Of a DNA stretch of 37,050 bases, positions 17,067 to 25,887 are shown piece by piece. The notes beneath the pieces were generated by a model. The model had not been told where the DNA came from, did no database searches, and saw only the letters and a list, made by a program, of their open reading frames with translations. A program made the position numbers and the translations under genes. Position 1 is the stretch's first letter. Every line of letters starts with the position of its first letter. Source of the DNA: an uncultured Rhodospirillales bacterium (GTDB lineage: Bacteria > Pseudomonadota > Alphaproteobacteria > Acetobacterales > Acetobacteraceae); the NCBI GenBank assembly GCA_903893975.1, contig CAITOL010000158.1, positions 1 to 37,050 on the forward strand, given 5' to 3'.

Positions 17067-17903
17067 ATGGGCGGCATTCACGTTCTGGCCGCCTTGCTCA
17101 GCGCGGTGCTGCATGCCGGCTGGAACGCGGCGGTGAAAGCCAGCCCGCAACCGGCCGAGGCGATGGCCGGGCAGATGGTGATCGGCGCGGTGCTGATCCT
17201 GCCGGCCCTGGCCTGGACCGGCCTGCCGGCTTTGGCCGCCTGGCCGTGGATGATCGCCTCCACCGCCACCAACCTGCTGACCATCGCGGTGATGTTGCAT
17301 GCCTACACGCTGGGCGGGTTTGGCGTGGTCTACCCGGTGATGCGCGCGGTGTCCGTGCTGTGCGTGGTGCCGCTTTCGGCGGGGCTGGCCGGGGACCATC
17401 TCAGCCTCGGCGCGCTGGGCGGCATCGGGCTGATCGCCGGGTCACTGGCGATGCTGGCGCTGAGCGCCGGGCGCGACCAGAGTTTCAGCCCGCGCGCCTT
17501 GCTGTGGACGCTCGCCGCCGGGGTTTGCACCGGCGGCTATGTGATGTTCGATGCGCGCGGGGTGCGGCTGTCCGGCTCGTCACTGTCCTACGGGTTCACG
17601 GTTTCGATCGTCAACGCGCTCACCATGTCCTGGCGGGTACGCAAATTCGGCGCGCCTTGGCAGATCGTGCGGCGGAACTGGCGCATCTCCACCCCGGCGG
17701 CCATCGCCTCCATGGCGTCCTACCTGCTGATCCTGTGGGTGTGGACCCAGGCGCCCATCGCCCCCGCCGCCGCCTTGCGCGACACCAGCGCGGTGTTCGC
17801 CATCCTGATCGCGGTGGTCTGGCTGAAGGAGCGCATCACCCCTGCCCGCCTCGCCGCCCTGGTTCTGGCGGCGGCGGCGGTGCCGTTGCTGCGGTTGGCT
17901 TAG
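17067..17903 (+). CDS. EamA/DMT-family transporter
   Basis: The 278-residue protein consists of about ten hydrophobic helices in two similar halves, the drug/metabolite transporter fold. Typical elements include [13 protein letters not shown] in the first helix, [13 protein letters not shown], and the second-half [23 protein letters not shown]. Such carriers usually export amino acids, metabolites or drugs. The substrate here is unknown. The start codon immediately follows the stop of the GNAT gene, so both are co-translated. The 3' end overlaps the convergent ilvD stop by 4 bp, leaving no room for a terminator between them. Confidence 0.9.
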   Translation: MGGIHVLAALLSAVLHAGWNAAVKASPQPAEAMAGQMVIGAVLILPALAWTGLPALAAWPWMIASTATNLLTIAVMLHAYTLGGFGVVYPVMRAVSVLCVVPLSAGLAGDHLSLGALGGIGLIAGSLAMLALSAGRDQSFSPRALLWTLAAGVCTGGYVMFDARGVRLSGSSLSYGFTVSIVNALTMSWRVRKFGAPWQIVRRNWRISTPAAIASMASYLLILWVWTQAPIAPAAALRDTSAVFAILIAVVWLKERITPARLAALVLAAAAVPLLRLA

Positions 17904-19753
17904 CGCCGCCGCAGCTGGGTCACGTCGCGCACCGCGCCGCGCGAGGCGGAGGTGGTGAGCGCGGCGTAGGCTTGCAGCGCCTGCGAGACCTTGCGATCGC
18001 GCTTGACCGGCTGCCAGGCTTTATCGCCGCGGGCTTCCATCGCCACCCGGCGGGCGGCCAGCACCTCGTCAGACACATCCACGTTCAGGGCGCGATTGGG
18101 AATGTCGATGATGATGGTATCGCCCTCCTCCACCAACCCGACATTGCCGCCTTCCGCCGCTTCCGGCGACATGTGGCCGAGGCACAGGCCGGACGAGCCA
18201 CCGGAGAAACGGCCATCGGTAACCAATGCGCAGACTTTGCCGAGGCCTTTGGACTTGAGGTAGCTGGTGGGATACAGCATTTCCTGCATGCCCGGCCCGC
18301 CCTTCGGGCCTTCGTAGCGCACCAGCACCACGTCCCCGGCTTTCACCTTGCCGGACAAAATGCCGCTCACCGCGTCGTCCTGGCTTTCGAAAATGCGCGC
18401 CGGGCCTTTGAAGGTCAGGATGGAGGCGTCCACCCCGGCGGTTTTCACGATGCAGCCTTCCAGCGCGATATTGCCGTAGAGCACCGCCAGCCCGCCATCC
18501 TGGCTGAAGGCGTTGGCGCGGTCGCGGATCACACCTTTGCTGCGGTCGGCGTCCAGATCATCCCAGCGCGACGACTGGCTGAAGGCGATCTGCGTCGGCA
18601 CGCCGCCCGGCGCGGCGCGGAAGAATTCGGCCACTGACGGGCTGTTGGTGCGCTTGATATCCCAGCGCGCCAGCCCGTCGGCCAGGGTTTTGGCATGGAT
18701 GGAGGACACCGAGGTATCCAGCAGGCCGCAGCGATCCAGTTCGCCCAGAATGCCCATGATGCCGCCGGCCCGGTGCACATCTTCCACATGCACATTGGCC
18801 ACCGCAGGTGCGACCTTGCACAGCACCGGCACCTTGCGCGACAGCCGGTCGATATCGGCCATGGTGAAATCCACCCCGGCTTCCTGCGCTGCCGCCAACA
18901 GGTGCAGCACCGTATTGGTGGAGCCGCCCATGGAGATATCCAGGCACATCGCGTTTTCAAACGCCGCCTTGCTGGCGATGCTGCGCGGCAGCACGGAGGC
19001 ATCGTCCTGCTCGTAATAACGCTGCGCCAGATCCACGATCACCCGGCCGCATTCCAGAAACAGCGCCTTGCGGTCCGAATGGGTGGCGAGTTGGGTGCCG
19101 TTTCCGGGCATGCCGAGCCCGAGGGCCTCGACCAGACAATTCATCGAATTGGCGGTGAACATGCCCGAGCAGCTGCCGCAGGTAGGGCAGGCCGAGCGTT
19201 CGATCACGTCCACTTCCGCATCCGTCATCTTGTCGTCGGCGGCGTAGATCATGGCGTCGATCAGGTCGATCTTGCGGTCGATACCGCCGAACACCACCTT
19301 GCCGGCTTCCATCGGGCCGCCGGAGACGAACACGGTGGGGATATTCAGCCGCAACGCCGCCATCAGCATGCCCGGGGTGATTTTGTCGCAGTTGGAAATG
19401 CACACCAGCGCATCGGCGCAGTGGGCGTTGACCATGTATTCCACCGCATCCGCGATCAGCTCGCGCGACGGCAGGCTGTAGAGCATACCGTCATGCCCCA
19501 TGGCGATCCCGTCATCCACCGCGATGGTGTTGAATTCCTTGGCAACGCCGCCAGATGCCTCGATTTCCCGCGCCACCATCTGGCCGAGGTCTTTCAGATG
19601 CACATGCCCGGGCACGAACTGGGTGAAGGAATTGGCGATGGCGATGATCGGCTTGCCGAAATCGCCGTCTTTCATGCCGGTGGCGCGCCACAACCCGCGG
19701 GCGCCGGCCATGTTGCGGCCATGGGTGGTGGTGCGGGAACGATATGCGGGCAT
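17900..19753 (-). CDS. ilvD: Dihydroxy-acid dehydratase
   Basis: The 617-residue iron-sulfur enzyme converts dihydroxy-isovalerate and dihydroxy-methylvalerate to the 2-keto acids for valine and isoleucine. Fe-S ligand cysteines are Cys122 (in [10 protein letters not shown]) and Cys195 (in [11 protein letters not shown]). The place where [2Fe-2S] homologues have a third Cys reads VPGHVH (Gly49), so this is the E. coli-type [4Fe-4S] class, and its length is almost the same as the E. coli protein. ATG 19753 is preceded by a strong GGAGG box. It reads leftward and converges on the EamA gene. The 107-bp space to mazG is a divergent regulatory region with several hairpins. Confidence 0.97.
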   Translation of the reverse strand: MPAYRSRTTTHGRNMAGARGLWRATGMKDGDFGKPIIAIANSFTQFVPGHVHLKDLGQMVAREIEASGGVAKEFNTIAVDDGIAMGHDGMLYSLPSRELIADAVEYMVNAHCADALVCISNCDKITPGMLMAALRLNIPTVFVSGGPMEAGKVVFGGIDRKIDLIDAMIYAADDKMTDAEVDVIERSACPTCGSCSGMFTANSMNCLVEALGLGMPGNGTQLATHSDRKALFLECGRVIVDLAQRYYEQDDASVLPRSIASKAAFENAMCLDISMGGSTNTVLHLLAAAQEAGVDFTMADIDRLSRKVPVLCKVAPAVANVHVEDVHRAGGIMGILGELDRCGLLDTSVSSIHAKTLADGLARWDIKRTNSPSVAEFFRAAPGGVPTQIAFSQSSRWDDLDADRSKGVIRDRANAFSQDGGLAVLYGNIALEGCIVKTAGVDASILTFKGPARIFESQDDAVSGILSGKVKAGDVVLVRYEGPKGGPGMQEMLYPTSYLKSKGLGKVCALVTDGRFSGGSSGLCLGHMSPEAAEGGNVGLVEEGDTIIIDIPNRALNVDVSDEVLAARRVAMEARGDKAWQPVKRDRKVSQALQAYAALTTSASRGAVRDVTQLRRR

Positions 19754-19778
19754 GGTGGATCCTCCGAAACTTGCGCAT

Positions 19779-19796
19779 CATCTGCCTTAACAGATG
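19779..19796. promoter_or_regulatory. Inverted repeat CATCTG-N6-CAGATG between ilvD and mazG
   Basis: CATCTG (19779-19784) is mirrored by CAGATG (19791-19796). It lies 25 bases upstream of the ilvD start codon. It could be a protein-binding palindrome for ilvD regulation or a small RNA hairpin. No regulator is identified in the window. Confidence 0.35.
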
Positions 19797-19809
19797 GGCC
19801 GCTGTCCAC

Positions 19810-19845
19810 TCCGCGCAACGCGGAATTGACCCGCGCCCGGCGGGT
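19810..19845. promoter_or_regulatory. Two adjacent GC-rich hairpins ahead of mazG
   Basis: TCCGCG-CAA-CGCGGA (19810-19824) and ACCCGC-N5-GCGGGT (19829-19845) are two perfect 6-bp stems, 4 bases apart. They lie in the divergent ilvD/mazG region. Neither is followed by a T-run, so they are not ordinary terminators. They overlap the suggested mazG promoter. Confidence 0.35.
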
Positions 19846-19854
19846 TCGTAGACC
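19826..19854 (+). promoter_or_regulatory. Candidate sigma-70-like promoter of mazG
   Basis: TTGACC (19826-19831) and TAGACC (19849-19854) are separated by 17 bases. A transcription start 7 bases after the -10 box would be at or next to the A of the mazG ATG (19861), suggesting a leaderless mRNA. No Shine-Dalgarno sequence precedes that ATG. The -10 box is a weak match. Confidence 0.4.
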
Positions 19855-19860
19855 TTGGTC

Positions 19861-20658
19861 ATGCAAACCGCCGAGACCGAACTCCGCCGCCTGCTCGACA
19901 TCATGGCCGCTTTGCGCGCGCCGGTCACTGGCTGCCCGTGGGACCAGGTGCAAACCTACGCCACCATCGCGCCCTATACGATCGAGGAGGCGTATGAAGT
20001 CGCCGATGCGATCACCCGGCGGGACTTCACCGATTTGCCGGACGAACTCGGCGATCTGCTGTTTCAGGTGGTGTTCCACGCCCGCATGGCCGAAGAAGAA
20101 GGCCGGTTCGCCTTTGCCGACGTGGCGCGCAGCATCGCCGATAAAATGCTCCGCCGGCACCCGCATGTGTTCGCCGAGGCGGAAATCCGCAACGCCAGCG
20201 CGCAAACCGAAGCCTGGGAGGCGCAGAAGCGCCGGGAACGGGCAGCCAAGGCGCAAGCCGGGGTGCTGGCCGGCATTCCGGTGGCGCTCCCTGCCCTCAC
20301 CCGCGCGCAGAAACTCGCCGCCCGGGCCGCGCGCGTCGGGTTCGACTGGCCGGATGCGGCGGCGGTGCTGGAAAAGCTGGACGAGGAAGCCGCCGAAGTG
20401 CGGGCCGAACTCTCCACCGCCGATCCGGCGCGCTTGCAGGATGAAGTGGGCGATATGCTGTTCGTGCTGGTCAATCTGGCGCGCAAGCTCGATCTGGACG
20501 CCGAAGCCTGCCTGCGCCACGCCAACGCCAAGTTCGAGCGGCGGTTCAATGCGGTGGAGGCGCTGTTTGCCGCTGAGGGGCGCGGGCTAGCAGAGACGAC
20601 GTTGCAGGAGATGGACGCCGCCTGGGACGCAGTCAAGCAAACCGAGGTGAAATCATGA
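19861..20658 (+). CDS. mazG: Nucleoside triphosphate pyrophosphohydrolase
   Basis: The 265-residue protein has two MazG-like all-alpha halves. The first half carries GCPWDQVQTYATIAPYTIEEAYEVADAI and ELGDLLFQVVFHARMAEEEG. The second carries KLDEEAAEVRAEL and DEVGDMLFVLVNLARKL. The paired ExxE...ExxD acidic motifs bind magnesium. The family hydrolyses NTPs and dNTPs to monophosphates and pyrophosphate and clears abnormal nucleotides. I chose ATG 19861 over an in-frame TTG six bases earlier. Divergent from ilvD. Its stop overlaps an 11-codon open frame that precedes the next transporter. Confidence 0.95.
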   Translation: MQTAETELRRLLDIMAALRAPVTGCPWDQVQTYATIAPYTIEEAYEVADAITRRDFTDLPDELGDLLFQVVFHARMAEEEGRFAFADVARSIADKMLRRHPHVFAEAEIRNASAQTEAWEAQKRRERAAKAQAGVLAGIPVALPALTRAQKLAARAARVGFDWPDAAAVLEKLDEEAAEVRAELSTADPARLQDEVGDMLFVLVNLARKLDLDAEACLRHANAKFERRFNAVEALFAAEGRGLAETTLQEMDAAWDAVKQTEVKS

Positions 20659-20690
20659 CCCGCCGCGCATTCGCCGCCGTCGCGGTGTAG
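20655..20690 (+). other. Tiny 11-codon open frame between mazG and the transporter gene
   Basis: ATG 20655 overlaps the mazG stop as ATGA, and the frame ends at TAG 20688-20690, five bases before the TTG start of the next gene. The encoded peptide (MTRRAFAAVAV) looks like the beginning of a twin-arginine signal peptide. It might be a coupling/reinitiation leader or the stump of a lost gene. There is no proof that it is translated. Confidence 0.25.
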
Positions 20691-20695
20691 GGCCG

Positions 20696-21544
20696 TTGCC
20701 ACTCACCATCCTGCTGACATTCATCGCCATGACGGCCTTTGCCGCCAATTCGCTGCTGGCGCGGGCGGCCTTGGCCGGCAACGCCATAGATGCCGGCAGC
20801 TTCACGGCGATCCGCATCCTGTCTGGCGCCTTGGCATTGGCGGCGTTGCTGCTGGCGCGGGATCGTCGCAATCCGCTGCGCCCGCTTCCCGGGCGTTGGC
20901 TCTCGGCCATCGCCTTGCTGGTCTATGCGCTGGCGTTTTCGCTGGCCTATCTGCGGTTGAGCACCGCCGCGGGCGCGTTGATCCTGTTCGCCGCCGTGCA
21001 GGGCAGCATGATCTGCTGGGGCGTGTTGCACCGCGACCGCCCAACCCCCGCCGAACTCGCCGGTCTCGCCGTCGCCTTTGGCGGCTTCGTCTACCTGCTG
21101 CTGCCCGGCCTTGGCACCCCCGACCTGCAAGGCAGCCTGTTGATGATGGTTTCCGGCATCGCCTGGGGCGCCTATTCGCTGGTCGGCCGCGGGGTTCGTG
21201 ATCCGCTTGGCGCGACCGCGGGCAACTTCCTGCGCGCCGCGCCGTGCTGCCTGCCAGTGGCTGCGTGGTCGCTATGGGCCGGCCATGCCAACGCCGCCGG
21301 GATCGCGCTCGCCATAACCTCAGGCGTCGTGACCTCGGGGCTGGGCTACGCCGTTTGGTACCACACCATCCCGCGCCTCAGCACGACGCAGGCTGCCACG
21401 GTGCAACTCACCGTTCCCATTCTCGCCGGGATCGGCGCGGTTGCTTTCCTGACCGAAACCTTGACCCAGCGCCTGGTGGTCGCAGCGATCTGCGTGCTGG
21501 GCGGGGTCGCGTTCACCATTCTGCGTCGCCGGCGGCCTGGCTGA
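20696..21544 (+). CDS. EamA/DMT-family transporter
   Basis: The 282-residue integral membrane protein has about ten hydrophobic helices in two EamA repeats. Examples are SFTAIRILSGALALAALLL in the first half and TTQAATVQLTVPILAGIGAVAFLTE in the second. The SGIAWGAYSLVGRG stretch marks the start of the second repeat. It is a member of the drug/metabolite transporter superfamily with unknown cargo, and not closely similar to the EamA protein at 17067. TTG 20696 is chosen because it keeps the first helix intact. ATG 20729 would cut into it. It converges with the following minus-strand hydrolase with only 10 bases between. Confidence 0.86.
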   Translation: MPLTILLTFIAMTAFAANSLLARAALAGNAIDAGSFTAIRILSGALALAALLLARDRRNPLRPLPGRWLSAIALLVYALAFSLAYLRLSTAAGALILFAAVQGSMICWGVLHRDRPTPAELAGLAVAFGGFVYLLLPGLGTPDLQGSLLMMVSGIAWGAYSLVGRGVRDPLGATAGNFLRAAPCCLPVAAWSLWAGHANAAGIALAITSGVVTSGLGYAVWYHTIPRLSTTQAATVQLTVPILAGIGAVAFLTETLTQRLVVAAICVLGGVAFTILRRRRPG

Positions 21545-21554
21545 GCCGCCAGAC

Positions 21555-22382
21555 TTAAAGTGAAACCTCGGTCAAAAACGCCTCAACCAGCGCATTAAAT
21601 TCGGCCGGCCGCTCAAAATACGCCGAATGCGCCGCGCGTTCGATCAGCGCGAAGCGGGCGTTTTCATTCACCGCCGCGACCCCTTCCAGCCCGACGGCCG
21701 GGATCACCATATCCTCCGCATTGCCGATCAGCAGCACCGGGCAGGCGATACGGGACAGGTCTTGCGGCGCCCGGTTGCGGGCCTGCATCAGCTTCATGCG
21801 CAAGGCCTGCTTGTCGAGCGCGGCGTTCAGATCGTCGATGTGCTTGTACAGCAGATGCATCGCCGGTTGTTCGGCCTGCATACGCAGCCCGGCGGCGGGG
21901 TGGATGTTGTTCTGCATGTAGGCCGCCATCGCCTGCCCGCTGGCGGCTTCCCAATCGGCCAGGCGCGGCAGGAATTCGGCCGGCAGTTGCCGCACATCCA
22001 GCGCCCCGGTGGTGGCGGCCAGCACCATGGCCCGCAGCCCGGCCGGCTGGCGCAGCGCGTATTCCACGCAGGTCCACCCGCCCATGGATTGCGCCACCAG
22101 GCGGAACTCGGTGAAGCCGAGATGCGCCACCAGGGCTTCAAGGTCGTCGGCGTAATCCTGCGGGTTCGGCCCGCCCGGCGGCATGCTGGAGGGGTGGAAG
22201 CCGCGATGGGCGAAGGTGACGCAGGTGTGGTTGGTGGCGAAATGCGCAACCTGCTGAAACCACGACATATGGTTGCCGCCGAGGCCATGGGCGAAAATGA
22301 TCGCCGGGCCCTCGCCGGTCACTTCATAGGCGATGGTGCAATCCGGGCGGGTGAGCGTGCCGAGGCGGCGGGGTGGGAACAT
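21555..22382 (-). CDS. Alpha/beta-fold hydrolase
   Basis: The 275-residue hydrolase has an oxyanion-hole motif AHGLGGNHMSW and a nucleophile elbow AQSMGGW in which Ser is the likely nucleophile. A probable catalytic Asp lies in NAEDMVIPAVG and a C-terminal His in RAAHSAYFERP. The layout is that of the BioH/PcaD/haloperoxidase-like group, so it may cleave an ester, lactone or enol-lactone. No pathway partner is adjacent: the next gene on the same strand encodes a GST, 15 bases upstream. ATG 22382 is the start. Confidence 0.87.
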   Translation of the reverse strand: MFPPRRLGTLTRPDCTIAYEVTGEGPAIIFAHGLGGNHMSWFQQVAHFATNHTCVTFAHRGFHPSSMPPGGPNPQDYADDLEALVAHLGFTEFRLVAQSMGGWTCVEYALRQPAGLRAMVLAATTGALDVRQLPAEFLPRLADWEAASGQAMAAYMQNNIHPAAGLRMQAEQPAMHLLYKHIDDLNAALDKQALRMKLMQARNRAPQDLSRIACPVLLIGNAEDMVIPAVGLEGVAAVNENARFALIERAAHSAYFERPAEFNALVEAFLTEVSL

Positions 22383-22397
22383 GATCGGGCGTCCTTC

Positions 22398-23027
22398 TCA
22401 GGTCATTTCTATCATGATGTGCTGGCGGTAGGCCGGGCGCTGGGTCAGCCGGTTGTACCACGCGCGCAGATGCGGGGTTTCCGGCAGATCATCGCGCCGC
22501 AGCGGCAGGTTCAGCCAGCGATACACCATCACCCCCACGGGAATGTCGCCAATGGTGAAATCTGGCCCGGCGACATAGGGGGCATCCGCCAAATACCGGT
22601 CCAACCGTGCCCAGAGCGCGCCGGTGGCGACGCGCGCGGCCTCGATCGCCGCATGGTCGCGCTGCGCCTCTGGGGTGCGGATCAGGCCCCAGAACACCGT
22701 GGTCATGCCGGACTGAATGGTGCTGAGTTGCCAGTCCATCCAACGTTCGGCATGGCCGCGGGCCTTCGGGTCGGCCGGCCAGAAGCCGGGCGGGCCGTAG
22801 CTGGCGCCGAGGTAGCGGACGATGGAATTGCTTTCCCACAGCACGTAGCCGGCATCATCGATGGTCGGCACCACGCCGTTCGGGTTTAGCGCCCGATACC
22901 AGGGCTGGTCATTGCCGCCAAACGCGCCGCCGATATCCTGCCGCGTGTAGGTCAGGCCACACTCATCCGCGGCCCACAGCACCTTCTGCACGTTGCTGGA
23001 GTTCGCCCGGCCGAGAATCTTCAACAT
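22398..23027 (-). CDS. Glutathione S-transferase family protein
   Basis: The 209-residue protein starts with a thioredoxin-like domain, MLKILGRANSSNVQKVLWAADECGL, and continues with NPNGVVPTIDD and the glutathione-binding WESNSIVRYL. An all-helical C-terminal domain follows, with FTIGDIPVGVMVYRW. Ser residues near position 10-11 replace the Tyr of some classes, a pattern of bacterial theta/beta-like GSTs. The frame runs further upstream, but ATG 23027 gives the standard N-terminus. The gene overlaps the upstream membrane glycosyltransferase gene by about 65 bases, a long but believable same-strand overlap. Confidence 0.9.
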   Translation of the reverse strand: MLKILGRANSSNVQKVLWAADECGLTYTRQDIGGAFGGNDQPWYRALNPNGVVPTIDDAGYVLWESNSIVRYLGASYGPPGFWPADPKARGHAERWMDWQLSTIQSGMTTVFWGLIRTPEAQRDHAAIEAARVATGALWARLDRYLADAPYVAGPDFTIGDIPVGVMVYRWLNLPLRRDDLPETPHLRAWYNRLTQRPAYRQHIMIEMT

Positions 23028-24207
23028 CCGTCCATTCCTGTTTCGCCCTGACCAGCACCATGCCGAACAACCACAGCATCGCCAACAGGCCAAATGGGAT
23101 CAAGGTGGCGCCGGCGATGATACGCGTCAGGAACGGGGCGATATAGACCACCGCCATGCCGGTTTTCTGCCAGGGCCGGAAGCCGTGCTGCTGACCGTGC
23201 ACCAGCAGGAAGGCCAGAGCCGGCGCCAGGGCCACCAGATCGTAATCCAGCACATAGGGCGTGCTGAGCAGGGAGCCGATGATCAGCCCGGCATATTTCA
23301 GCCGCCGGTCGGCGCGGCCATGCCACAGCCAGGCCACGGCGAGCACCACGGCGAGGGTGACCGCGCCTTGCACAGCGTACGCGGCCGGCGCCCCTGCCCC
23401 CAAAGCGCGGACGGCGGCGAAGCTGCTCTGGATTTTCTCCCACCCGGTATTGCCCTGCTCCAGTACCACTTCGCGGGTGAAGGCGAGGCTGGCGCGGAAG
23501 GCGAGCCAACTGGGCAGGCCGAACGCGGCCAGGCTGGCCACGGTCATCGCCGCCACGCCGAGGGCGGCCGCCGCGGTGGCGGCAAAGCGGCGGTCGGCCA
23601 GCAGCGCCACCGGCAGCACCAGGCCGAATTGCGGCTTATAGGCCAGCAGGGCAAAGCACAGCCCGGCCAGCCACGGCCGCTTGGGCAGCGCGAGCACCCC
23701 GAAGCCGAGCAAGGCCGCAGTCAGAAACCCGTTATGGCCGTGGCCGAGATTGACGAACACGGCGGGAAAGCCGAGCGCGCCAAGCAGCAGCCAGCGGCTG
23801 GGCGCGATGCGCCAGATCATCGCGCCGTACAGCGCCAGCGTGCTGGCCTGCCACACCAACAGCGCCCACAGATACGGCAGCACGGCCAGCACCGTGGCCA
23901 AAGCGAGGAAATACGGCGGATAATGCCAGCCATAGAACGGCGTCGCCGGGCCAAACAGCCGCCGCAACAGCGCGTAATGCTGCGGCGGATCGAACGGCAG
24001 CGCCGGGTTGCCATCGAGCACGCTGACGCCGGCGGCCCAAACCTGGCTGAAATCTGCCCCCAAAGGCCGGCCAGTGATGTCGATATCGCCATGCGCGGTG
24101 GCCACCGCGCCGGCGATGGCGGCCAGGGTGATGGCGATCAGCAGCAGCGGGTAGGCGTGCAGCCGCGCAGGCGTCAGCCAGGCGCCGCTGCGCAGGCTGT
24201 CAAGCAC
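22963..24207 (-). CDS. GT87-like (DUF2029) polytopic membrane glycosyltransferase
   Basis: The 414-residue protein has about ten hydrophobic helices. It carries a GADFSQVWAAG motif in the first periplasmic loop, followed by FYGWHYPPYFLAL. This resembles the GT-C type GT87 family (mycobacterial PimE relatives), in which an early Asp is catalytic and a polyprenyl-phosphate sugar is the donor. A lower-conservation C-terminal tail overlaps the GST gene by 65 bp. I chose GTG 24207 because GAGG lies 6 bases upstream. TTG 24219 is the alternative. Either start overlaps the end of hflX. The acceptor glycan is unknown. Confidence 0.78.
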   Translation of the reverse strand: MLDSLRSGAWLTPARLHAYPLLLIAITLAAIAGAVATAHGDIDITGRPLGADFSQVWAAGVSVLDGNPALPFDPPQHYALLRRLFGPATPFYGWHYPPYFLALATVLAVLPYLWALLVWQASTLALYGAMIWRIAPSRWLLLGALGFPAVFVNLGHGHNGFLTAALLGFGVLALPKRPWLAGLCFALLAYKPQFGLVLPVALLADRRFAATAAAALGVAAMTVASLAAFGLPSWLAFRASLAFTREVVLEQGNTGWEKIQSSFAAVRALGAGAPAAYAVQGAVTLAVVLAVAWLWHGRADRRLKYAGLIIGSLLSTPYVLDYDLVALAPALAFLLVHGQQHGFRPWQKTGMAVVYIAPFLTRIIAGATLIPFGLLAMLWLFGMVLVRAKQEWTDVEDSRPGELQQRAEGAVGRG

Positions 24208-25441
24208 GGTCGGCCTCAAAGCGCATCCGGTCCGCCGGGCGCAGCCGGACGGTCATGCGGATCGCCTCCGCATCGTCCTCGCGCGCGACGACTTCGCCGT
24301 GCTGGTACAGCCAGGCCTGCCCGGCGCCGTCGCTGGGGGCCAGGGTGAAGGTGACGACCTGCATGCCCTCGCCGATGCGGGCGTCAATCGCGGCTTTCAG
24401 CCGGTCCAGCCCTTCGCCGTCGATGGCCGATACGGCGATGGCGCCCTTGCTGATCGGCACCTGGTCCACGCCGCCGAGCAGATCCGCCTTGTTCAGCACT
24501 TCCAGGGTGCGGGCGGGCCATTCTTCGTCCAGCGTGCCGTCTTTGACCATGCCGGACAGCACGTTCAGCACGTCGGTGCGCTGGCCATCCGTGTCCGGGT
24601 GGGCGGCGTCGCGGACGTGCAGGATCACGTCGGCTTCCGACACTTCCTCCAGCGTGGCGCGGAAGGCTTCCACCAGTTCGGTCGGCAATTCAGAGATGAA
24701 CCCCACCGTGTCCGACAGGATCACCTGCCGGCCGGAGGGCAGTTTCAGCCCGCGCATCGTCGGGTCCAGCGTGGCGAATAGCTGGTCCTTCGCCATCACC
24801 TCCGCCCCGGTGAGCGCGTTGAACAGGGTGGATTTGCCGGCATTGGTGTAACCGACCAGGGCGACCACCGGGAACGGCACCCGCTTGCGGGCGGAACGGT
24901 GCAGGCCGCGGGTGCGGCGCACCTGCTCCAACTCTTTCTTCAGCCGCACGATACGGTCGCCGATCAAGCGGCGATCCGCCTCAATCTGGGTTTCACCGGG
25001 GCCACCGAGGAAGCCGAAGCCGCCGCGCTGGCGTTCCAGATGGGTCCAGGACCGCACCAGCCGGCTGCGCTGATAGTCCAGATGCGCCAGCTCGACTTGC
25101 AGCGAGCCTTCCTTGGTGCGGGCGCGGGCGCCGAAAATATCCAGGATCAGGCCGGTGCGGTCGATGACCTTGCAGCCCCAGGCTTTTTCCAGGTTGCGCT
25201 GCTGCACCGGGGTGAGCTGCGCATCGACCACGACCACATCGACATGCTGGGCTTCGAGGATCTTTTGCTGGATTTCGATCTGGCCGGAGCCGAGCAGGCT
25301 CGATGAGCGGCGTTCGCGCAGCGGCACGATGACGCTGTGCACCACCACCAGCTCGATGGATGCGGCCAAGCCGACGGCTTCCGCCAGCCGCGCTTCGGCG
25401 GAGCGGTGCGCGTCCCCGCCATAGGTTTTTTCCCAGGGCAA
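24200..25441 (-). CDS. hflX: Ribosome-associated GTPase HflX
   Basis: The 413-residue visible protein has the HflX N-terminal domain (LGSGQIEIQQKILEAQHVDVVVVDAQLTPVQQRNLEK) and the GFGFLGGPGETQIEADRR helical linker. The G domain has G1 VGYTNAGKST, G3 SDTVGF and G4 NKAD. HflX binds the 50S subunit and splits stalled or hibernating ribosomes. TTG 25441 is the first ordinary start codon in this frame. Codons just upstream (25442-25522) read like missing HflX sequence, so the real N-terminus may lie inside the hfq end at a CTG (25522). Directly downstream of hfq, as in many proteobacteria. Confidence 0.93.
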   Translation of the reverse strand: MPWEKTYGGDAHRSAEARLAEAVGLAASIELVVVHSVIVPLRERRSSSLLGSGQIEIQQKILEAQHVDVVVVDAQLTPVQQRNLEKAWGCKVIDRTGLILDIFGARARTKEGSLQVELAHLDYQRSRLVRSWTHLERQRGGFGFLGGPGETQIEADRRLIGDRIVRLKKELEQVRRTRGLHRSARKRVPFPVVALVGYTNAGKSTLFNALTGAEVMAKDQLFATLDPTMRGLKLPSGRQVILSDTVGFISELPTELVEAFRATLEEVSEADVILHVRDAAHPDTDGQRTDVLNVLSGMVKDGTLDEEWPARTLEVLNKADLLGGVDQVPISKGAIAVSAIDGEGLDRLKAAIDARIGEGMQVVTFTLAPSDGAGQAWLYQHGEVVAREDDAEAIRMTVRLRPADRMRFEADRA

Positions 25442-25508
25442 GATGACCGCGGCGCGCGTCGGCGCGTCGCGGTCGTCGTTCGCCGCAGCCTTCCGGTCTG
25501 CGGGAAAA

Positions 25509-25805
25509 TCAGTTGGCGTCAGGTTCCTGTCCCCGCGGTGCGAGGGTCAGCGTGTTCGGCGAGGGCGGGGTGGGAACCCCATCGAACAACTGGATCGGCG
25601 CGCCGGGCATGACGGTGCTGATGGCGTGCTTGTAGACCAGCTGGGTATGCCCGTCGCGGCGCAGCAGCATGGAGAAATTGTCGAACCAAGTGATAATGCC
25701 CTGAAGCTTGACGCCGTTGACCAGGAACACCGTAACCGGGGTTTTGGCTTTGCGCACGTGGTTCAGGAACACATCCTGCACGTTTTGCGTTTTTTCGGTT
25801 GCCAC
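25509..25805 (-). CDS. hfq: RNA chaperone Hfq
   Basis: The 98-residue Sm-like protein has the Hfq core [29 protein letters not shown] (Sm1) and YKHAIST (Sm2). A variable C-terminal tail follows, ending in PDAN. It forms a hexameric ring that pairs small RNAs with mRNAs. I chose GTG 25805, preceded by an AGGAAAG box, because the frame upstream encodes unrelated sequence. The gene lies in the usual hfq-hflX order. A small GC-rich hairpin lies between it and the upstream HAD gene. Confidence 0.97.
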   Translation of the reverse strand: MATEKTQNVQDVFLNHVRKAKTPVTVFLVNGVKLQGIITWFDNFSMLLRRDGHTQLVYKHAISTVMPGAPIQLFDGVPTPPSPNTLTLAPRGQEPDAN

Positions 25806-25846
25806 GATTGCTTTCCTTCTTGTGATTCGTGGTGAAAGTCGTCTGC

Positions 25847-25868
25847 GGACCGCGATCGAGCGCGGCCC
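25847..25868 (-). terminator. Hairpin between the HAD gene and hfq
   Basis: On the minus strand GGGCCGCG and CGCGGTCC form an 8-bp stem with one G-U pair and a 6-base loop. It is 20 bases after the HAD stop and 42 bases before the hfq start. No T-run follows, so it could be a Rho-type end, an RNA-stabilising structure or chance in GC-rich DNA. Confidence 0.35.
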
Positions 25869-25887
25869 AAGTAGGTTCAGATGTAGG

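Noticed and set aside
17246-18637. A 463-codon plus-strand frame across the EamA and ilvD genes
   Set aside because: It is a frame-shadow of two well-supported genes, with no domain.
18695-20590. A 631-codon plus-strand frame over ilvD and mazG
   Set aside because: It is antisense to ilvD and out of frame with mazG. The composition is artificial, and both overlapped genes are certain.
22993-24348. A 451-codon plus-strand frame opposite the GT87-like gene
   Set aside because: The product is Gln/Arg/Gly-rich without a domain. The minus-strand frame has transmembrane helices and the GT87 loop motif.
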